64,000 nt of DNA from Pigmentiphaga aceris (GCF_008119665.1 NZ_CP043046.1:806001-870000); one strand, 5' to 3'; numbered from the stretch's first letter, positions 44,575-54,476 are shown. A program made the numbers and translations. Notes: generated by a model from the letters alone, not told the origin.

Positions 44575-45282
44575 ATGTCCGCGTCCAGCCAAACCACGAC
44601 TCGCATCGCCCCCAGCATTCTATCCGCCGACTTCGCCCGCCTGGGCGAAGAGGTCCGCAATGTCGTTGCTGCCGGTGCCGACTGGATCCACTTTGACGTG
44701 ATGGACAACCATTACGTACCAAACCTGACGATCGGTCCGATGGTATGCCAGGCCATCCGTCCCCACGTGGACGTCACCATCGATGTGCACCTGATGGTCG
44801 AACCCGTTGATGCGATCATCCCCATGTTCGCCAAGGCGGGGGCCAATGTCATTACCTTCCATCCGGAAGCCTCGCGCCACGTCGATCGCAGCCTGTCGCT
44901 GATCCGTGAAAACGGCTGTCAGGCCGGGCTGGTGTTCAACCCGGCCACGCCGCTGTCCTTCATGGACCACGTGATGGACAAGCTCGACATCGTGCTGCTG
45001 ATGTCGGTCAACCCGGGCTTCGGCGGGCAGAGCTTCCTGCCGGGCACACTCGACAAGCTGCGCGAAGCGCGTCAGCGCATTGATCGCTGGCAGGAAAAGA
45101 CCGGCAAGACCATCCTGCTGGAAGTCGATGGCGGCGTGAAGATCGACAACATCGCGGAAATCCGCGCAGCCGGTGCAGACACCTTCGTGGCCGGCTCGGC
45201 CATCTTCGGCAAGCCCGACTACGCCGAGGTCATTCGCCAGCTGCGTGCGGAAATCGTGCGCGGCGAGACCAGCTCGGCGTAA
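44575..45282 (+). CDS. rpe: Ribulose-phosphate 3-epimerase
   Basis: A 235-residue TIM-barrel enzyme interconverting ribulose-5-phosphate and xylulose-5-phosphate in the pentose phosphate pathway. Signature segments are [36 protein letters not shown] with the catalytic Asp and metal His, [21 protein letters not shown] and LLEVDGGV with the second catalytic Asp. ATG 44575 is chosen because it gives the standard length. First gene of the rpe-gph-trp block. Confidence 0.96.
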   Translation: MSASSQTTTRIAPSILSADFARLGEEVRNVVAAGADWIHFDVMDNHYVPNLTIGPMVCQAIRPHVDVTIDVHLMVEPVDAIIPMFAKAGANVITFHPEASRHVDRSLSLIRENGCQAGLVFNPATPLSFMDHVMDKLDIVLLMSVNPGFGGQSFLPGTLDKLREARQRIDRWQEKTGKTILLEVDGGVKIDNIAEIRAAGADTFVAGSAIFGKPDYAEVIRQLRAEIVRGETSSA

Positions 45283-45304
45283 GCCTGGCGCGATTATTCT
45301 GCGA

Positions 45305-45337
45305 GGCTGGCCGGTTTCCATCGGCCAGCCGCTTTTT
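45305..45337 (+). terminator. Intrinsic terminator between rpe and gph
   Basis: GGCTGGCCG (45305-45313) pairs with CGGCCAGCC (45322-45330) followed by GCTTTTT. It lies only 20 bases before gph, so gph is expressed by read-through or its own promoter overlapping this element. Confidence 0.85.
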
Positions 45338-45356
45338 CCTCTTGAAAGGTTTTCCC

Positions 45357-46040
45357 ATGGCCCTGCGCGCTGCATTGCTCGATCTCGATGGCACCCTGAT
45401 GGACACCATTCCCGATTTGGCGAGCGCCGCCAACGCGATGCGTGTCGAGCTGGGCATGTCTCCGCTGCGCGAAGACGTGATCGCCACCTTTGTCGGCAAA
45501 GGCATCGAAAACCTGGTGCGTCGCACCTTGGCCGGTGCACAGGACGCAGAAGAACACCCGGTTGGTTTCGACGACGCGCTGGCTTCCTTCAAGCGCAACT
45601 ATCACGTCATCAACGGTGAAAAGAGCGTGGTCTTCGATGGCGTGCTCGACGGCCTGATGGCCATGCGCGCCATGGGATTGAAGCTGGCGGTGGTCACCAA
45701 CAAACCCGAAGAATTCACCTTGCCCTTGTTGCGCAACACCGGCATTGCGGGTCTGTTCGATGCCGTGGTGTCAGGTGACACCTGCGCCCGCAAGAAGCCC
45801 GATCCGCTTCCCATGTTGCACGCATGCGAACAGCTTGGCGTGGATGCGTCTGATGCCGTGGCCATCGGCGACTCGATCAACGACGCCTTGGCTGCACGGG
45901 CTGCCGGGTGTGCGGTGTTGGCCGTTCCCTACGGATACAACGAAGGCCGGGACGTGCGCACGCTCGATGTCGATGCTATAGTTCCCACGCTTGTTGATGC
46001 TGCCGACTGGGTACGTCGTCGGCAAGAAAGTCCGAAGTAA
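45357..46040 (+). CDS. gph: Phosphoglycolate phosphatase
   Basis: A 227-residue HAD-family phosphatase. Motif I is LLDLDGTLMDT (nucleophile and acid Asp), motif II is LAVVTNKP, the motif III Lys is in ARKKPDPLPML, and motif IV is AIGDSINDALAARAAG. It removes 2-phosphoglycolate formed by DNA repair. The rpe-gph-trpE order is typical of this family of bacteria and supports the name. ATG 45357 is chosen with AAAGG upstream. Confidence 0.93.
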   Translation: MALRAALLDLDGTLMDTIPDLASAANAMRVELGMSPLREDVIATFVGKGIENLVRRTLAGAQDAEEHPVGFDDALASFKRNYHVINGEKSVVFDGVLDGLMAMRAMGLKLAVVTNKPEEFTLPLLRNTGIAGLFDAVVSGDTCARKKPDPLPMLHACEQLGVDASDAVAIGDSINDALAARAAGCAVLAVPYGYNEGRDVRTLDVDAIVPTLVDAADWVRRRQESPK

Positions 46041-46169
46041 AAAATCTGGTTAGGTGCAATCGACGTCAGGTACAGTCGTTTGCAATCTTCTTGACCAGAT
46101 TTTCGTAAGATCCTGCTTACCCAAGCATTAATACCCAAGCACTACCCAATTCGAGACGACCGCCTTTCC

Positions 46170-46247
46170 ATGACCGCCCTGGTTCAAACGCTCGCACTAT
46201 CCAGCCCCTCGTGGCGCTGGTGGCGTTCGTCTGCCGGGTGGTGGTGA
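46170..46247 (+). CDS. trpL: Trp operon leader peptide
   Basis: A 25-residue reading frame (ATG 46170, TGA 46245-46247) with five Trp residues: the run SWRWWRSSAGWW ends the peptide, giving Trp at positions 15, 17, 18, 24 and 25. The last two Trp codons lie directly before the stop and in the loop of an RNA hairpin. This is the classical layout for ribosome-mediated attenuation of trpE, which starts 161 bases downstream. No strong ribosome binding site is seen. Confidence 0.85.
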   Translation: MTALVQTLALSSPSWRWWRSSAGWW

Positions 46248-46300
46248 TTCCCCGGCTGGTCGCTCGATGCGCATGACACACACGCGTCGCCCGGCCAGCC
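46233..46300 (+). promoter_or_regulatory. Trp attenuator RNA stems
   Basis: GCCGGG (46233-46238) can pair with CCCGGC (46251-46256), enclosing the tandem Trp codons and stop of trpL (stem 1:2). The overlapping GGCTGG (46254-46259) can instead pair with CCAGCC (46295-46300) (stem 2:3). These exclude each other, as in attenuators. A later ATCCCC/GGGGAT pair (about 46325-46359) may form the next stem, but no T run follows, so the 3:4 terminator is unclear and could be Rho-dependent. Confidence 0.6.
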
Positions 46301-46407
46301 AAGCAAGATTTCCCAAATTCAAGAATCCCCCCACCTGTGCCTGATGCGGCGCGGGGATCAGCATGCCCGGGTTGCTCAGACACAGGTCCAGAGATCACGA
46401 GGAATGC

Positions 46408-47928
46408 ATGACCGAAATCGAATTCAACGCGCTGGCCGCTCAAGGCTATAACCGCATCCCGCTGGTCATCGAGACCTATGCCGATCTCGATACCCCGTTG
46501 TCGCTGTACCTGAAGCTTGCCCATGCCGGCCCCGCCGGCGGTGCCATGAGCTGCCTGATGGAATCCGTGGTGGGCGGTGAACGCTTCGGCCGCTACTCCT
46601 TCATCGGTCTGCCGGCCAAGCGCTGGATTCGTTCACACGGCAAAAAGACCGAGGTCTTCGAGAAAGGCCAGGTCGTTGAAAGTCACGAAGGTGACCCGCT
46701 CGCCTTCATCGCCAGCTACCAGCAACGTTTCAAAGTGGCCCTGCGCCCCGGCATGCCGCGCTTCGTCGGCGGCCTGGCAGGCTACTTCGGCTACGACATG
46801 GTGCGTCACATCGAGCCGCGCCTTGGGCCGAACACCAAGCCCGATCCTGCCGGCATGGAAGGCGGCACGCCCGACATGCTGCTGCTGCAGATCGACGAAC
46901 TGGCGATTGTCGATAACCTGGCCGGTCGCCTGTATATCGTCGTGTACGCCGACCCGGCCCTGCCGGAAAGCTACGCCCGCACCCGCAACCGCCTGCGCGA
47001 ACTGCGCGCGCAACTGCGCAAGCCGGTGGAAATGCCCTACGGCCAGTCCAGCCTGCCGACCGAGGCACGCCGCGACTTCGCCAAGGAAGACTATCTGGCC
47101 GCCGTGCGCCGGGCCAAGGAATACATCGCTGCCGGTGACCTGATGCAAGTGCAGATCGGCCAGGTCATCGCCAAGCCCTTCCGCGATTCGCCGCTGTCGC
47201 TGTATCGCGCACTGCGCTCGCTGAACCCGTCGCCCTATATGTACTTCTGGAACTTCGGCGACTTCCATGTCGTCGGTGCCTCGCCAGAAATCCTGGTGCG
47301 CCAGGAAATCATCGCAGCCGACGGCGACGCCGCTACCCGCGTCACCATCCGCCCCTTGGCCGGCACCCGTCGCCGTGGTGCCACGCCGGAAGAAGACGCG
47401 GCACTGGCCGACGAACTGCGTGCCGACCCGAAGGAAGTGGCCGAACACGTGATGCTGATCGACCTGGCCCGCAACGACGTGGGCCGCATCGCTCGCACCG
47501 GCACGGTTGAAGTGTCCGACAAGATGGTGATCGAACGTTATTCCCACGTCATGCACCTGGTGTCGAACGTGGCCGGTACCGTCAATGCCGACATGACCGC
47601 CATGGACGTGCTGCGCGCCACCTTCCCGGCTGGCACGCTGACCGGCGCGCCGAAAGTCCGCGCCATGGAAATCATCGACGAGCTCGAACCGGTTCGCCGT
47701 GGCATCTACGGCGGCGCAGCCGGTTACCTCAGCTACGGTGGCGAGATGGACGTGGCCATTGCCATCCGCACTGGCGTGATCAAGGACGGCACCTTGTACG
47801 TGCAGGCCGCTGCCGGCATCGTTGCCGACTCGGACCCCGAAAAGGAATGGCAAGAAACCGAAGCCAAGGCCCGCGCCGTGTTGCGTGCGGCCGAGCAAGT
47901 CCAGGTTGGTCTGGACGAAGGTTTCTGA
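46408..47928 (+). CDS. trpE: Anthranilate synthase component I
   Basis: A 506-residue enzyme that makes anthranilate from chorismate with TrpG, the first step of tryptophan synthesis. The N-terminal domain holds the feedback-type segment LLESVVGGERFGRYSFIG-like SCLMESVVGGERFGRYSFIG. The catalytic core contains PSPYMYFWNFGDFHVVGASP, TIRPLAGTRRRG, LIDLARNDVGRIA and LTGAPKVRAMEIIDELEPVR. ATG 46408 has AGGA five bases upstream. Control by the Trp leader upstream. Confidence 0.97.
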   Translation: MTEIEFNALAAQGYNRIPLVIETYADLDTPLSLYLKLAHAGPAGGAMSCLMESVVGGERFGRYSFIGLPAKRWIRSHGKKTEVFEKGQVVESHEGDPLAFIASYQQRFKVALRPGMPRFVGGLAGYFGYDMVRHIEPRLGPNTKPDPAGMEGGTPDMLLLQIDELAIVDNLAGRLYIVVYADPALPESYARTRNRLRELRAQLRKPVEMPYGQSSLPTEARRDFAKEDYLAAVRRAKEYIAAGDLMQVQIGQVIAKPFRDSPLSLYRALRSLNPSPYMYFWNFGDFHVVGASPEILVRQEIIAADGDAATRVTIRPLAGTRRRGATPEEDAALADELRADPKEVAEHVMLIDLARNDVGRIARTGTVEVSDKMVIERYSHVMHLVSNVAGTVNADMTAMDVLRATFPAGTLTGAPKVRAMEIIDELEPVRRGIYGGAAGYLSYGGEMDVAIAIRTGVIKDGTLYVQAAAGIVADSDPEKEWQETEAKARAVLRAAEQVQVGLDEGF

Positions 47929-48011
47929 TATTTCCGTGCGGCCACCCGCCGCACCATTTCCTGATTTAGGTCCGTGGCGCGCAAGCGCGCCCATCCTGCC
48001 CGGAGCATCCC

Positions 48012-48581
48012 ATGCTGCTGATGATCGACAACTACGACTCCTTTACCTATAACCTGGTCCAGTACTTCGGCGAGCTTGGCGAAGACGTGCGCGTGGTGCG
48101 CAACGACCAGATCACAATCGAAGAAATCGAGGCGCTGGCCCCCGAGCGCATCTGCATCTCGCCCGGCCCCTGCTCGCCGAACGAAGCCGGCATCTCGGTC
48201 GCGGCCATCAAACATTTCGCCGGCAAGGTGCCGATCCTGGGCGTGTGCCTGGGTCACCAAGCCATTGGCGCAGCCTTCGGTGGCAAGGTCATCCGCGCCA
48301 AGCAGGTCATGCATGGCAAGACCTCGCCGATCACCCACACCGGCACCGATCTGTTCACCGATCTGCCTTCGCCCTATACGATCACGCGCTATCACTCACT
48401 GGCCATCGAGCGCGAAACGCTGCCCGACTGCCTGGAAGTGACGGCTGAGACGGCCGATGGCGAAATCATGGGCGTGCGTCACCGCAGCCTGCAGGTGCTG
48501 GGTGTGCAGTTCCACCCGGAATCGATCCTGAGCGAACACGGCCACGCCTTGTTGCGCAACTTCATCACGCACACCGCCTGA
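48012..48581 (+). CDS. trpG: Anthranilate synthase component II (glutamine amidotransferase)
   Basis: A 189-residue class I glutamine amidotransferase supplying ammonia to TrpE. It begins [20 protein letters not shown]. The nucleophile loop is [11 protein letters not shown] (Cys), and the His/Glu pair is in [13 protein letters not shown]. In many bacteria this subunit also serves p-aminobenzoate synthesis; here its position between trpE and trpD fixes the tryptophan role. It follows trpE by 83 bases. Confidence 0.96.
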   Translation: MLLMIDNYDSFTYNLVQYFGELGEDVRVVRNDQITIEEIEALAPERICISPGPCSPNEAGISVAAIKHFAGKVPILGVCLGHQAIGAAFGGKVIRAKQVMHGKTSPITHTGTDLFTDLPSPYTITRYHSLAIERETLPDCLEVTAETADGEIMGVRHRSLQVLGVQFHPESILSEHGHALLRNFITHTA

Positions 48582-48621
48582 GCGACGCGTAGACCTGACA
48601 ATATTAAGGAAGTCCGACTCC

Positions 48622-49650
48622 ATGATTACCCCGTCCGAAGCGCTGGTTCGCTGCATCGAGCACCGCGAAATTTTCCACGACGAAATGCTGCACCTGATGC
48701 GCATGCTGATGCGCGGCGAAGTCTCGCCGCCAGTTGCCGCCGCACTGATTCTCGGCCTGCGCGTGAAAAAGGAAACCATCGGCGAAATCGCCGCTGCCGC
48801 ATCCGTCATGCGTGAATTCGCCGACAAGGTGGAAGTCGCCAACCCCGACGATCTGCTGGACTTGTGCGGTACGGGCGGCGACGGCAGCCACACCTTCAAC
48901 ATCTCGACCACCGCCATGTTCGTGGCGGCCGCCGCCGGTGCGCGCGTTGCCAAACACGGCAACCGGGGCGTGTCGTCCTCGTCGGGCAGCGCCGATGTGC
49001 TGGAAGCACTGGGTGTGAACCTGGCGCTGAATTCCGCCCAAGTGGCGGAAAGCATTGAAGCCACCAACATCGGCTTCATGTTCGCGCCCGCCCATCACAG
49101 TGCCATGAAGAACATCGCCGTGATCCGCAAGGAATTGGGCGTGCGCACCATCTTCAACCTGCTGGGCCCGCTGACCAATCCGGCCGGTGCCGCCAACCAG
49201 TTGATGGGTGTGTTCCACGCCGATCTGGTCGGCATTCAGCTGCGCGTGCTGCAACGTCTGGGTTCGCGCAACGTGCTGGTGGTCTACGGCAAGGACGGCA
49301 TGGATGAAGCCTCGCTCGGGGCTGGCACCCTGGTGGGCGAACTGCGCAACGGCGAGATCAGCGAATACGAAATTCACCCGGAAGATTTCGGCCTGTCGAT
49401 GGTGTCCAACCGCGGCCTGCGTGTGGCAAACCGTGACGAGTCTTGCACCATGGTGCTGGAAGCCTTGTCGGGCACACCCGGCCCAGCCCGCGACATCGTG
49501 GCATTCAATGCTGGCCTGGCGCTGTACACCAGCAACCGTGCCGATTCGCTAGATGCCGGCATTCGCCTGGCATTCGAGACCATCGCCAGCGGTGCCGCAC
49601 GCGCCAAGGTGGATGAGTTCGCCCGCTTCACGCAGAAGTTCGCGAAGTGA
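48622..49650 (+). CDS. trpD: Anthranilate phosphoribosyltransferase
   Basis: A 342-residue enzyme joining anthranilate and phosphoribosyl pyrophosphate. Conserved segments are [20 protein letters not shown] (PRPP loop), [40 protein letters not shown] and [13 protein letters not shown]. No fused TrpG domain, unlike the enterobacterial form. It is 40 bases after trpG. Confidence 0.97.
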   Translation: MITPSEALVRCIEHREIFHDEMLHLMRMLMRGEVSPPVAAALILGLRVKKETIGEIAAAASVMREFADKVEVANPDDLLDLCGTGGDGSHTFNISTTAMFVAAAAGARVAKHGNRGVSSSSGSADVLEALGVNLALNSAQVAESIEATNIGFMFAPAHHSAMKNIAVIRKELGVRTIFNLLGPLTNPAGAANQLMGVFHADLVGIQLRVLQRLGSRNVLVVYGKDGMDEASLGAGTLVGELRNGEISEYEIHPEDFGLSMVSNRGLRVANRDESCTMVLEALSGTPGPARDIVAFNAGLALYTSNRADSLDAGIRLAFETIASGAARAKVDEFARFTQKFAK

Positions 49651-49694
49651 GATGTCACGGTCGACAGGCTTCACGGCCTGACGACCGCATGACA

Positions 49695-49726
49695 ATGAAT
49701 ACGTCATGACATGAATACGTCATGAC
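49695..49726. repeat. 16-base direct repeat, two units
   Basis: ATGAATACGTCATGAC occurs twice in exact tandem in the 265-base trpD-trpC gap, with a partial third copy (ATGAAGAAGTCAC). Each unit holds TCATGA, itself a palindrome. Function unknown. Confidence 0.85.
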
Positions 49727-49915
49727 ATGAAGAAGTCACAACCGACATCGACCTGATCACGCCAACACCACGACGCCGTTTTACGCAGATCGGACCTGCG
49801 GGTTAATCGCAAGGCGGCATCGGGCAATCGGTGTTCCAATGCCGACATCCTGACCGGATCGCATCCGGTTCTGTTCAAGCTGGCCTTGGCCGGCATCTGT
49901 ATCGAGTTTTGCCCC

Positions 49916-50704
49916 ATGAGCGATATCCTGCAGCGCATCCTGGCCGTGAAGGCTGAAGAAGTTTCCCGTGCACGCCAACTTCGCAGCGAATCCGACCTGC
50001 GTCGCGAAGCCGAAGCCCGGCGCGACGTGCGCGGATTTGCCCAGGCCATCGAAAACAAGATCGCCGGCGGATCGGCCGCCGTCATCGCCGAAATCAAGCG
50101 TGCCTCGCCGTCGAAAGGCCTGCTGCGCGAACGCTTCGTGCCCGCCGAGATCGCCGCGTCCTACGCCAAAGGCGGCGCAGCCTGCCTGTCGGTGCTGACC
50201 GACGTGCAATTCTTCCAAGGCGCAGCCGACTTCCTGCGTCAGGCGCGCGCGGCCTGCACGCTGCCGGTCCTGCGCAAAGACTTCATCATCGACAGCTACC
50301 AGGTGGTCGAAGCCCGTGCGATGGGTGCCGATTGCATCTTGCTGATCGCCGCCGCGCTCCCGCCCAGCGCACTGCACGACCTGGAAGCCTTGGCCATGGC
50401 GCTGGGCATGGACGTGCTGATCGAAGTCCACGACGCTGCCGAGCTGGAAGTGGCGCTCACCATGAAGACGCCTTTGCTCGGCATCAACAACCGCAACCTG
50501 CGCAGCTTCGAAGTGTCCTTGCAGGCCACGGTCGATCTGCTAGGCAGCATTCCCGCAGGCAAGCGCGTGGTTACGGAAAGCGGCATTTTGAACCGAGACG
50601 ACGTGCAATTCATGCGCAACCACGGCGTCGAAGCCTTCCTGGTTGGCGAAGCCTTCATGCGCGCCGAAGAGCCGGGCACGGCCCTGTCGGAACTGTTTGC
50701 GTGA
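49916..50704 (+). CDS. trpC: Indole-3-glycerol phosphate synthase
   Basis: A 262-residue TIM-barrel enzyme closing the indole ring. Conserved parts are [20 protein letters not shown] (phosphate site and catalytic Glu/Lys), [20 protein letters not shown] (catalytic Lys), [15 protein letters not shown] and [13 protein letters not shown]. It is a single-function enzyme with no fused TrpF. ATG 49916 is chosen; an earlier in-frame codon at 49886 would extend the start beyond the family's usual MSDIL-type N-terminus. Confidence 0.97.
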   Translation: MSDILQRILAVKAEEVSRARQLRSESDLRREAEARRDVRGFAQAIENKIAGGSAAVIAEIKRASPSKGLLRERFVPAEIAASYAKGGAACLSVLTDVQFFQGAADFLRQARAACTLPVLRKDFIIDSYQVVEARAMGADCILLIAAALPPSALHDLEALAMALGMDVLIEVHDAAELEVALTMKTPLLGINNRNLRSFEVSLQATVDLLGSIPAGKRVVTESGILNRDDVQFMRNHGVEAFLVGEAFMRAEEPGTALSELFA

Positions 50705-50822
50705 ACGCGTTGGTAAGCAGGGTTGCAGGCAGGGTTGAAAGCAGGCTGGGCTGCGACGTGCGTCGCAGCCGTCATCCGGCATGTTGCTTGCGCGTCGCCT
50801 GCCCTGAACAGGGGAGCGCGCA

Positions 50823-51665
50823 ATGAGCAAACAGAACGAATTGTTCGGCGACATGCCGGCAGAAAGTGCCGGCGTGGGCAAGGCAAAATCCAGTGAAGCA
50901 CCAGCCAGTGGTGCGCAAACCATCGTGCAAACTGTCAAGCACACACAGCCCAACACAAGCAGCAATCGTCTGGTGCAACCGCTTGCCAGCTTCATTCCCA
51001 AGCTGCCCGCCGACTGGGCCGACGCGCTTGCCCCGGTCTTGCAAGGCGATGCGTTCGACAAGCTTGCCGCCCACGTCGATGCCTGCGTGGCGCGCGGCAC
51101 AAGCGTCTACCCGGCCGACCCCTTTCACGCTCTGCGACTGACTCCGCTGTCCTCGGTCCGTGTGTTGATCCTCGGCCAAGATCCGTATCACGGCCCCGAT
51201 CAGGCCCAAGGCCTGGCGTTTTCAGTCCCGACTGCCGCCAAGCGCCCACCCAGTCTGCGCAACATCTTCAACGAAATCGCTGCCGAATTCGGCGGGGTGC
51301 CAGGGTCCTTCGACAACGACCTGACCCGCTGGGCCAAGCAGGGAGTGCTGTTGCTGAACACCGTACTGACAGTTGAAGACGGTGCCCCCGCATCCCACGC
51401 CAAACGCGGTTGGGAACGCATCACCGACGCCGTCATCGAGCAGGTGGCGCAACACGCACCCACCGCTTTCCTGTTGTGGGGCGCACATGCGCAATCCAAA
51501 CGCGCATTGATTCCCGCCGATCACGGACATCTTGTCCTGACTTCGAACCACCCGTCACCCCTGTCGGCACGCCGTCCGCCCGAACCCTTCCTGGGTTGCG
51601 GGCACTTTGCCAAGGTTGACGACTGGCTGCAAAGCCGGAACGAGTCGCCGATCGCCTGGCGATAG
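50823..51665 (+). CDS. ung: Uracil-DNA glycosylase, family 1
   Basis: A 280-residue base-excision repair enzyme. The water-activating motif is GQDPYH at residues 118-123 (Asp120), followed by AQGLAFSVP; the other motif is LTSNHPSPLSARRPPEPFLG (His and minor-groove loop). The first 55 residues or so are an extra low-complexity N-terminus absent from E. coli Ung. It follows trpC by 118 bases. Confidence 0.95.
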   Translation: MSKQNELFGDMPAESAGVGKAKSSEAPASGAQTIVQTVKHTQPNTSSNRLVQPLASFIPKLPADWADALAPVLQGDAFDKLAAHVDACVARGTSVYPADPFHALRLTPLSSVRVLILGQDPYHGPDQAQGLAFSVPTAAKRPPSLRNIFNEIAAEFGGVPGSFDNDLTRWAKQGVLLLNTVLTVEDGAPASHAKRGWERITDAVIEQVAQHAPTAFLLWGAHAQSKRALIPADHGHLVLTSNHPSPLSARRPPEPFLGCGHFAKVDDWLQSRNESPIAWR

Positions 51666-51704
51666 ACAGGAAAGTCCACGCGCCCGGCTTTCAATCGGGG
51701 CGTG

Positions 51705-51728
51705 GGCAGCTTCGACGCTGCCGGTTTT
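51705..51728 (+). terminator. Probable terminator after ung
   Basis: GGCAGC (51705-51710) and GCTGCC (51717-51722) with a six-base loop, followed by GGTTTT. It lies 40 bases after the ung stop. The stem is short, so efficiency may be partial. Confidence 0.55.
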
Positions 51729-51819
51729 CGCGTGAACGCTGCTTGCATCGCAATGCATGCCTTCGTATCCCCCATAGATTTGCATGCATGAATCGATATG
51801 CATAAGGCCATGCGTCAAG

Positions 51820-51853
51820 CGGCATGGACCGTCACGTCCCATGCCGTTTTCTT
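51820..51853 (+). terminator. Second terminator in the ung-DUF898 gap
   Basis: CGGCATGGAC (51820-51829) pairs with GTCCCATGCCG (51836-51846) with one bulge, followed by TTTTCTT. It is the second terminator-like element within 150 bases; between them lie several ATGCAT motifs but no gene. Confidence 0.6.
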
Positions 51854-51957
51854 ACATGCAAACCTTTCGCGTTCAGCTCGTTTTGGGCTAGCCTGCGCGT
51901 GGCTGCCATGCGGCCCAGGCATCGCCCACGATGCCACTTTCTTCAAAGGAAAGCTGA

Positions 51958-53130
51958 ATGCAAGAAAACCAGGCGCTCGCACCGCGCCCGGCGGCCGACG
52001 CGCTGCCTCGTGATGTTTCCACTGACTTATCCGCCGAGTTGCCCATTCGGTTCACCGGCAGCGGATCGGAATACTTCCGAATCTGGATCGTCAACCTGCT
52101 GCTGTCGATCCTCACGCTCGGTATCTACTCGGCCTGGGCCAAGGTCCGGCGACTCAAATACTTCTACGGCAACACCTTGATCGACGGTGCGCCGCTGGAT
52201 TATCACGGCACCCCCATCGCCATCCTGAAAGGGCGCATCGTCGCCGCCGTGTTGCTGGCAATCTGGATGGGCGTGCAGCAGTTCGGCAGCCTGGAACTGA
52301 TCGGTGGCGTATTCCTCGTCGGCCTGGCGATCTTGCCGCTGCTGCTGGTGCGCTCGCTGCGCTTCCAGTACTTCAACACCAGCTATCGGGGTGTCCGCTT
52401 CGGGTTTGGCGGCACCACCTTGCGCGCCTACATGGTGTTCCTGTTGTGGCCGCTGCTGCTGTTCCCCGGGGTGGCGCTGTCCTTCGTCTCTATCTACCTG
52501 ATCCCGGTGGTGATCTTGGTCGTGCCGTTTGCGCACCAGCAGCTGCGCAAATATCTACATGACGGCGTGCGTTACGGCAACCTGCCCGGCAGCATGCACG
52601 CCGGTGTCGGCGCGTTCTACCTTATCTACCTGTTCACGGTGCTTATCGTGATCGGTGCCTTGGTCGGTGCAGGCTTGGTGGTTGCCGCCATCCCCGGCTT
52701 GGTCCGATCGGTCAATGCAACCGTCGCATCGCTGGGTGGCGATATTGGCCTGGGAGCAGGTGTGCTGGCACTGATGGTGGCGATTGCGCTGGGGGCGATG
52801 CTGATCTTCGTGCTGATTGCCGGTCCGTTCTTTGTTGTGCGCATCCGCAATCTGGTGTGGAATCGCAGCCGCCTTGGCGAGCACCAGTTCCGCTCGCGCG
52901 CCAAGGTCTTGCCCTTCATCTGGATTGCCGTTTCCAACTTCGTGCTGATCGTCTGCACGTTTGGTCTGTTCACCCCGGCTGCGCAAATCCGCAAGGCCCG
53001 CTACCTGATACAGACCATGGCGCTGGTGCCAAAGGGTTCGCTCGATGAAGTCGTTGCCGTACAGCAGGACCGTGTCAACGCGGTCGGCCAGGAAACCGCC
53101 GATCTCTTCGACATCGACGTCGCGTTGTGA
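51958..53130 (+). CDS. DUF898 (YjgN-like) membrane protein
   Basis: A 390-residue membrane protein with six or more helices. The start is ATG 51958 with AAAGGA upstream. The N-terminus FTGSGSEYFRIWIVNLLLSI, followed by LTLGIYSAWAKVRRLKYFYG, is the signature of DUF898/YjgN, and a diverged second copy (LIVCTFGLFTPAAQIRKARY) appears near the end. Function is unknown. Its stop overlaps the M48 protease start by GTGA, a common pairing that suggests joint action. Confidence 0.9.
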   Translation: MQENQALAPRPAADALPRDVSTDLSAELPIRFTGSGSEYFRIWIVNLLLSILTLGIYSAWAKVRRLKYFYGNTLIDGAPLDYHGTPIAILKGRIVAAVLLAIWMGVQQFGSLELIGGVFLVGLAILPLLLVRSLRFQYFNTSYRGVRFGFGGTTLRAYMVFLLWPLLLFPGVALSFVSIYLIPVVILVVPFAHQQLRKYLHDGVRYGNLPGSMHAGVGAFYLIYLFTVLIVIGALVGAGLVVAAIPGLVRSVNATVASLGGDIGLGAGVLALMVAIALGAMLIFVLIAGPFFVVRIRNLVWNRSRLGEHQFRSRAKVLPFIWIAVSNFVLIVCTFGLFTPAAQIRKARYLIQTMALVPKGSLDEVVAVQQDRVNAVGQETADLFDIDVAL

Positions 53131-54359
53131 TCCCCGTGTCGTCAACACCAACGCCAGGCATGCTTGCCGCCGCCGACCACGAGCCAGGCGGCACGGGCTT
53201 GCCGCCGGGTGCCTCGGCGAATCTGCCTCCAAGCGGGCTTGGAAGCGCACCTTCGGGTGCACCGCCAAGCCCGCCCCATGATCTGCTCCCAAACCCCGGG
53301 GGCCAGATCGAAGGTTTTTATTTCGACGGCGTGCAGTCCCGGCGGCATGTGGTCATCATCACCGTCGGAGCAGACGCGATCTCGATTCGGGGGCAATCCG
53401 TCGACCGGACCGATGCCTGGTCCACCTGCCAGGTTTCCGAGCGCACTCGTCACGGCCCGCGACAGATCGAGTTCAGTGATGGCGCACGTGTCTCGATCCC
53501 CGAGCCTGCCGCGTTCAACGCGGCCCTGGGGGCCTTGGGCAAACGAGATTCCATCGCCGTGCGCATGCAGCAGTCTTGGCGTATTGCACTGATATCGCTG
53601 GCAGGCTGCGTGCTGGCTGTCGCCGCCGCGTATCAATGGCTGTTGCCCTGGGCAGCGGGCGTCGCCGCCGACCAGATTCCGCGCACGGTGCTGATTGCAG
53701 TCAGTGACCAGGTCATGGAAACGCTTGACAAATACGTCATGAAGCCAAGCGCTATGCCAGACGCCCGGCAGGCGCGCCTGCGTCAGCGGCTGGCGGATAT
53801 TTCCCAGAAACTGGGTCCGGCTGAACTATTGTTCCGCGACGGGGGCAAATTCGGTGCGAATGCGTTTGCGTTGCCGTCCGGCAAGATCATCATCACCGAC
53901 CAGCTTGCTGCCATGCTGGACGATGAACAGATCGTCGGCGTCCTGGCGCACGAACTTGGCCACGTCGTCTACCGCCACGGCATGCGCGCCGTGTTGCAGA
54001 ACAGCGTGGTGGCCCTGGTGGCCGGTTGGTACATGGGCGACGTCAGCTCCTTGCTGGCCGGCTCTGCCGCCGCCTACGTCAACCTGCACTATTCACGCGA
54101 CTTCGAGTTCGAAGCCGATGCCTACGGTGCCAGTCTGCTGCGCGCCAACGGCATGTCGCCCACCTTGCTGGCAGACGCCCTTGAAAAGCTCGAAGCCAGT
54201 CATACGATGCGCCGATCCAAGGCCGGCGCATCCAATGACGCGAAAAAGGGTGGCAAGCCAGACGCGGACGAGAAGGGCTCCAAGGAAGACACTGATTACT
54301 GGTCCACCCACCCCGGAACCTCGGATCGCATCAAGCGTCTGCTGACCCACGAGAACTGA
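53127..54359 (+). CDS. M48 family zinc metalloprotease
   Basis: A 410-residue membrane protease starting at GTG 53127 inside the DUF898 stop. After a Pro-rich lead and a domain with the substrate-like IEGFYFDGVQSRRHVVIITV, one helix (about residues 148-170) precedes the peptidase domain. The zinc site HELGH is at residues 275-279 (VLAHELGHVVYRHGMRA), and the third ligand Glu is in FEFEADAYGASLL. It would degrade membrane or periplasmic proteins. A Lys/Asp-rich tail ends the protein. Confidence 0.9.
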   Translation: MIPVSSTPTPGMLAAADHEPGGTGLPPGASANLPPSGLGSAPSGAPPSPPHDLLPNPGGQIEGFYFDGVQSRRHVVIITVGADAISIRGQSVDRTDAWSTCQVSERTRHGPRQIEFSDGARVSIPEPAAFNAALGALGKRDSIAVRMQQSWRIALISLAGCVLAVAAAYQWLLPWAAGVAADQIPRTVLIAVSDQVMETLDKYVMKPSAMPDARQARLRQRLADISQKLGPAELLFRDGGKFGANAFALPSGKIIITDQLAAMLDDEQIVGVLAHELGHVVYRHGMRAVLQNSVVALVAGWYMGDVSSLLAGSAAAYVNLHYSRDFEFEADAYGASLLRANGMSPTLLADALEKLEASHTMRRSKAGASNDAKKGGKPDADEKGSKEDTDYWSTHPGTSDRIKRLLTHEN

Positions 54360-54476
54360 AAAGGGCGGTCAGGCCTGCGATTGAATGCACAAATCCAGGC
54401 CCGCCGTACCCGCGCAGTCATTTGACTGTTCAGTCATTCGCCTGCGCAGGCGTGCACCCCTTCAGACGTAAGGTCC

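Noticed and set aside
46085..46120. Housekeeping promoter for the trp leader (TTGACC and TAAGAT)
   Set aside because: The two hexamers are only nine bases apart, far too close; no better pair was found, so no promoter is listed.
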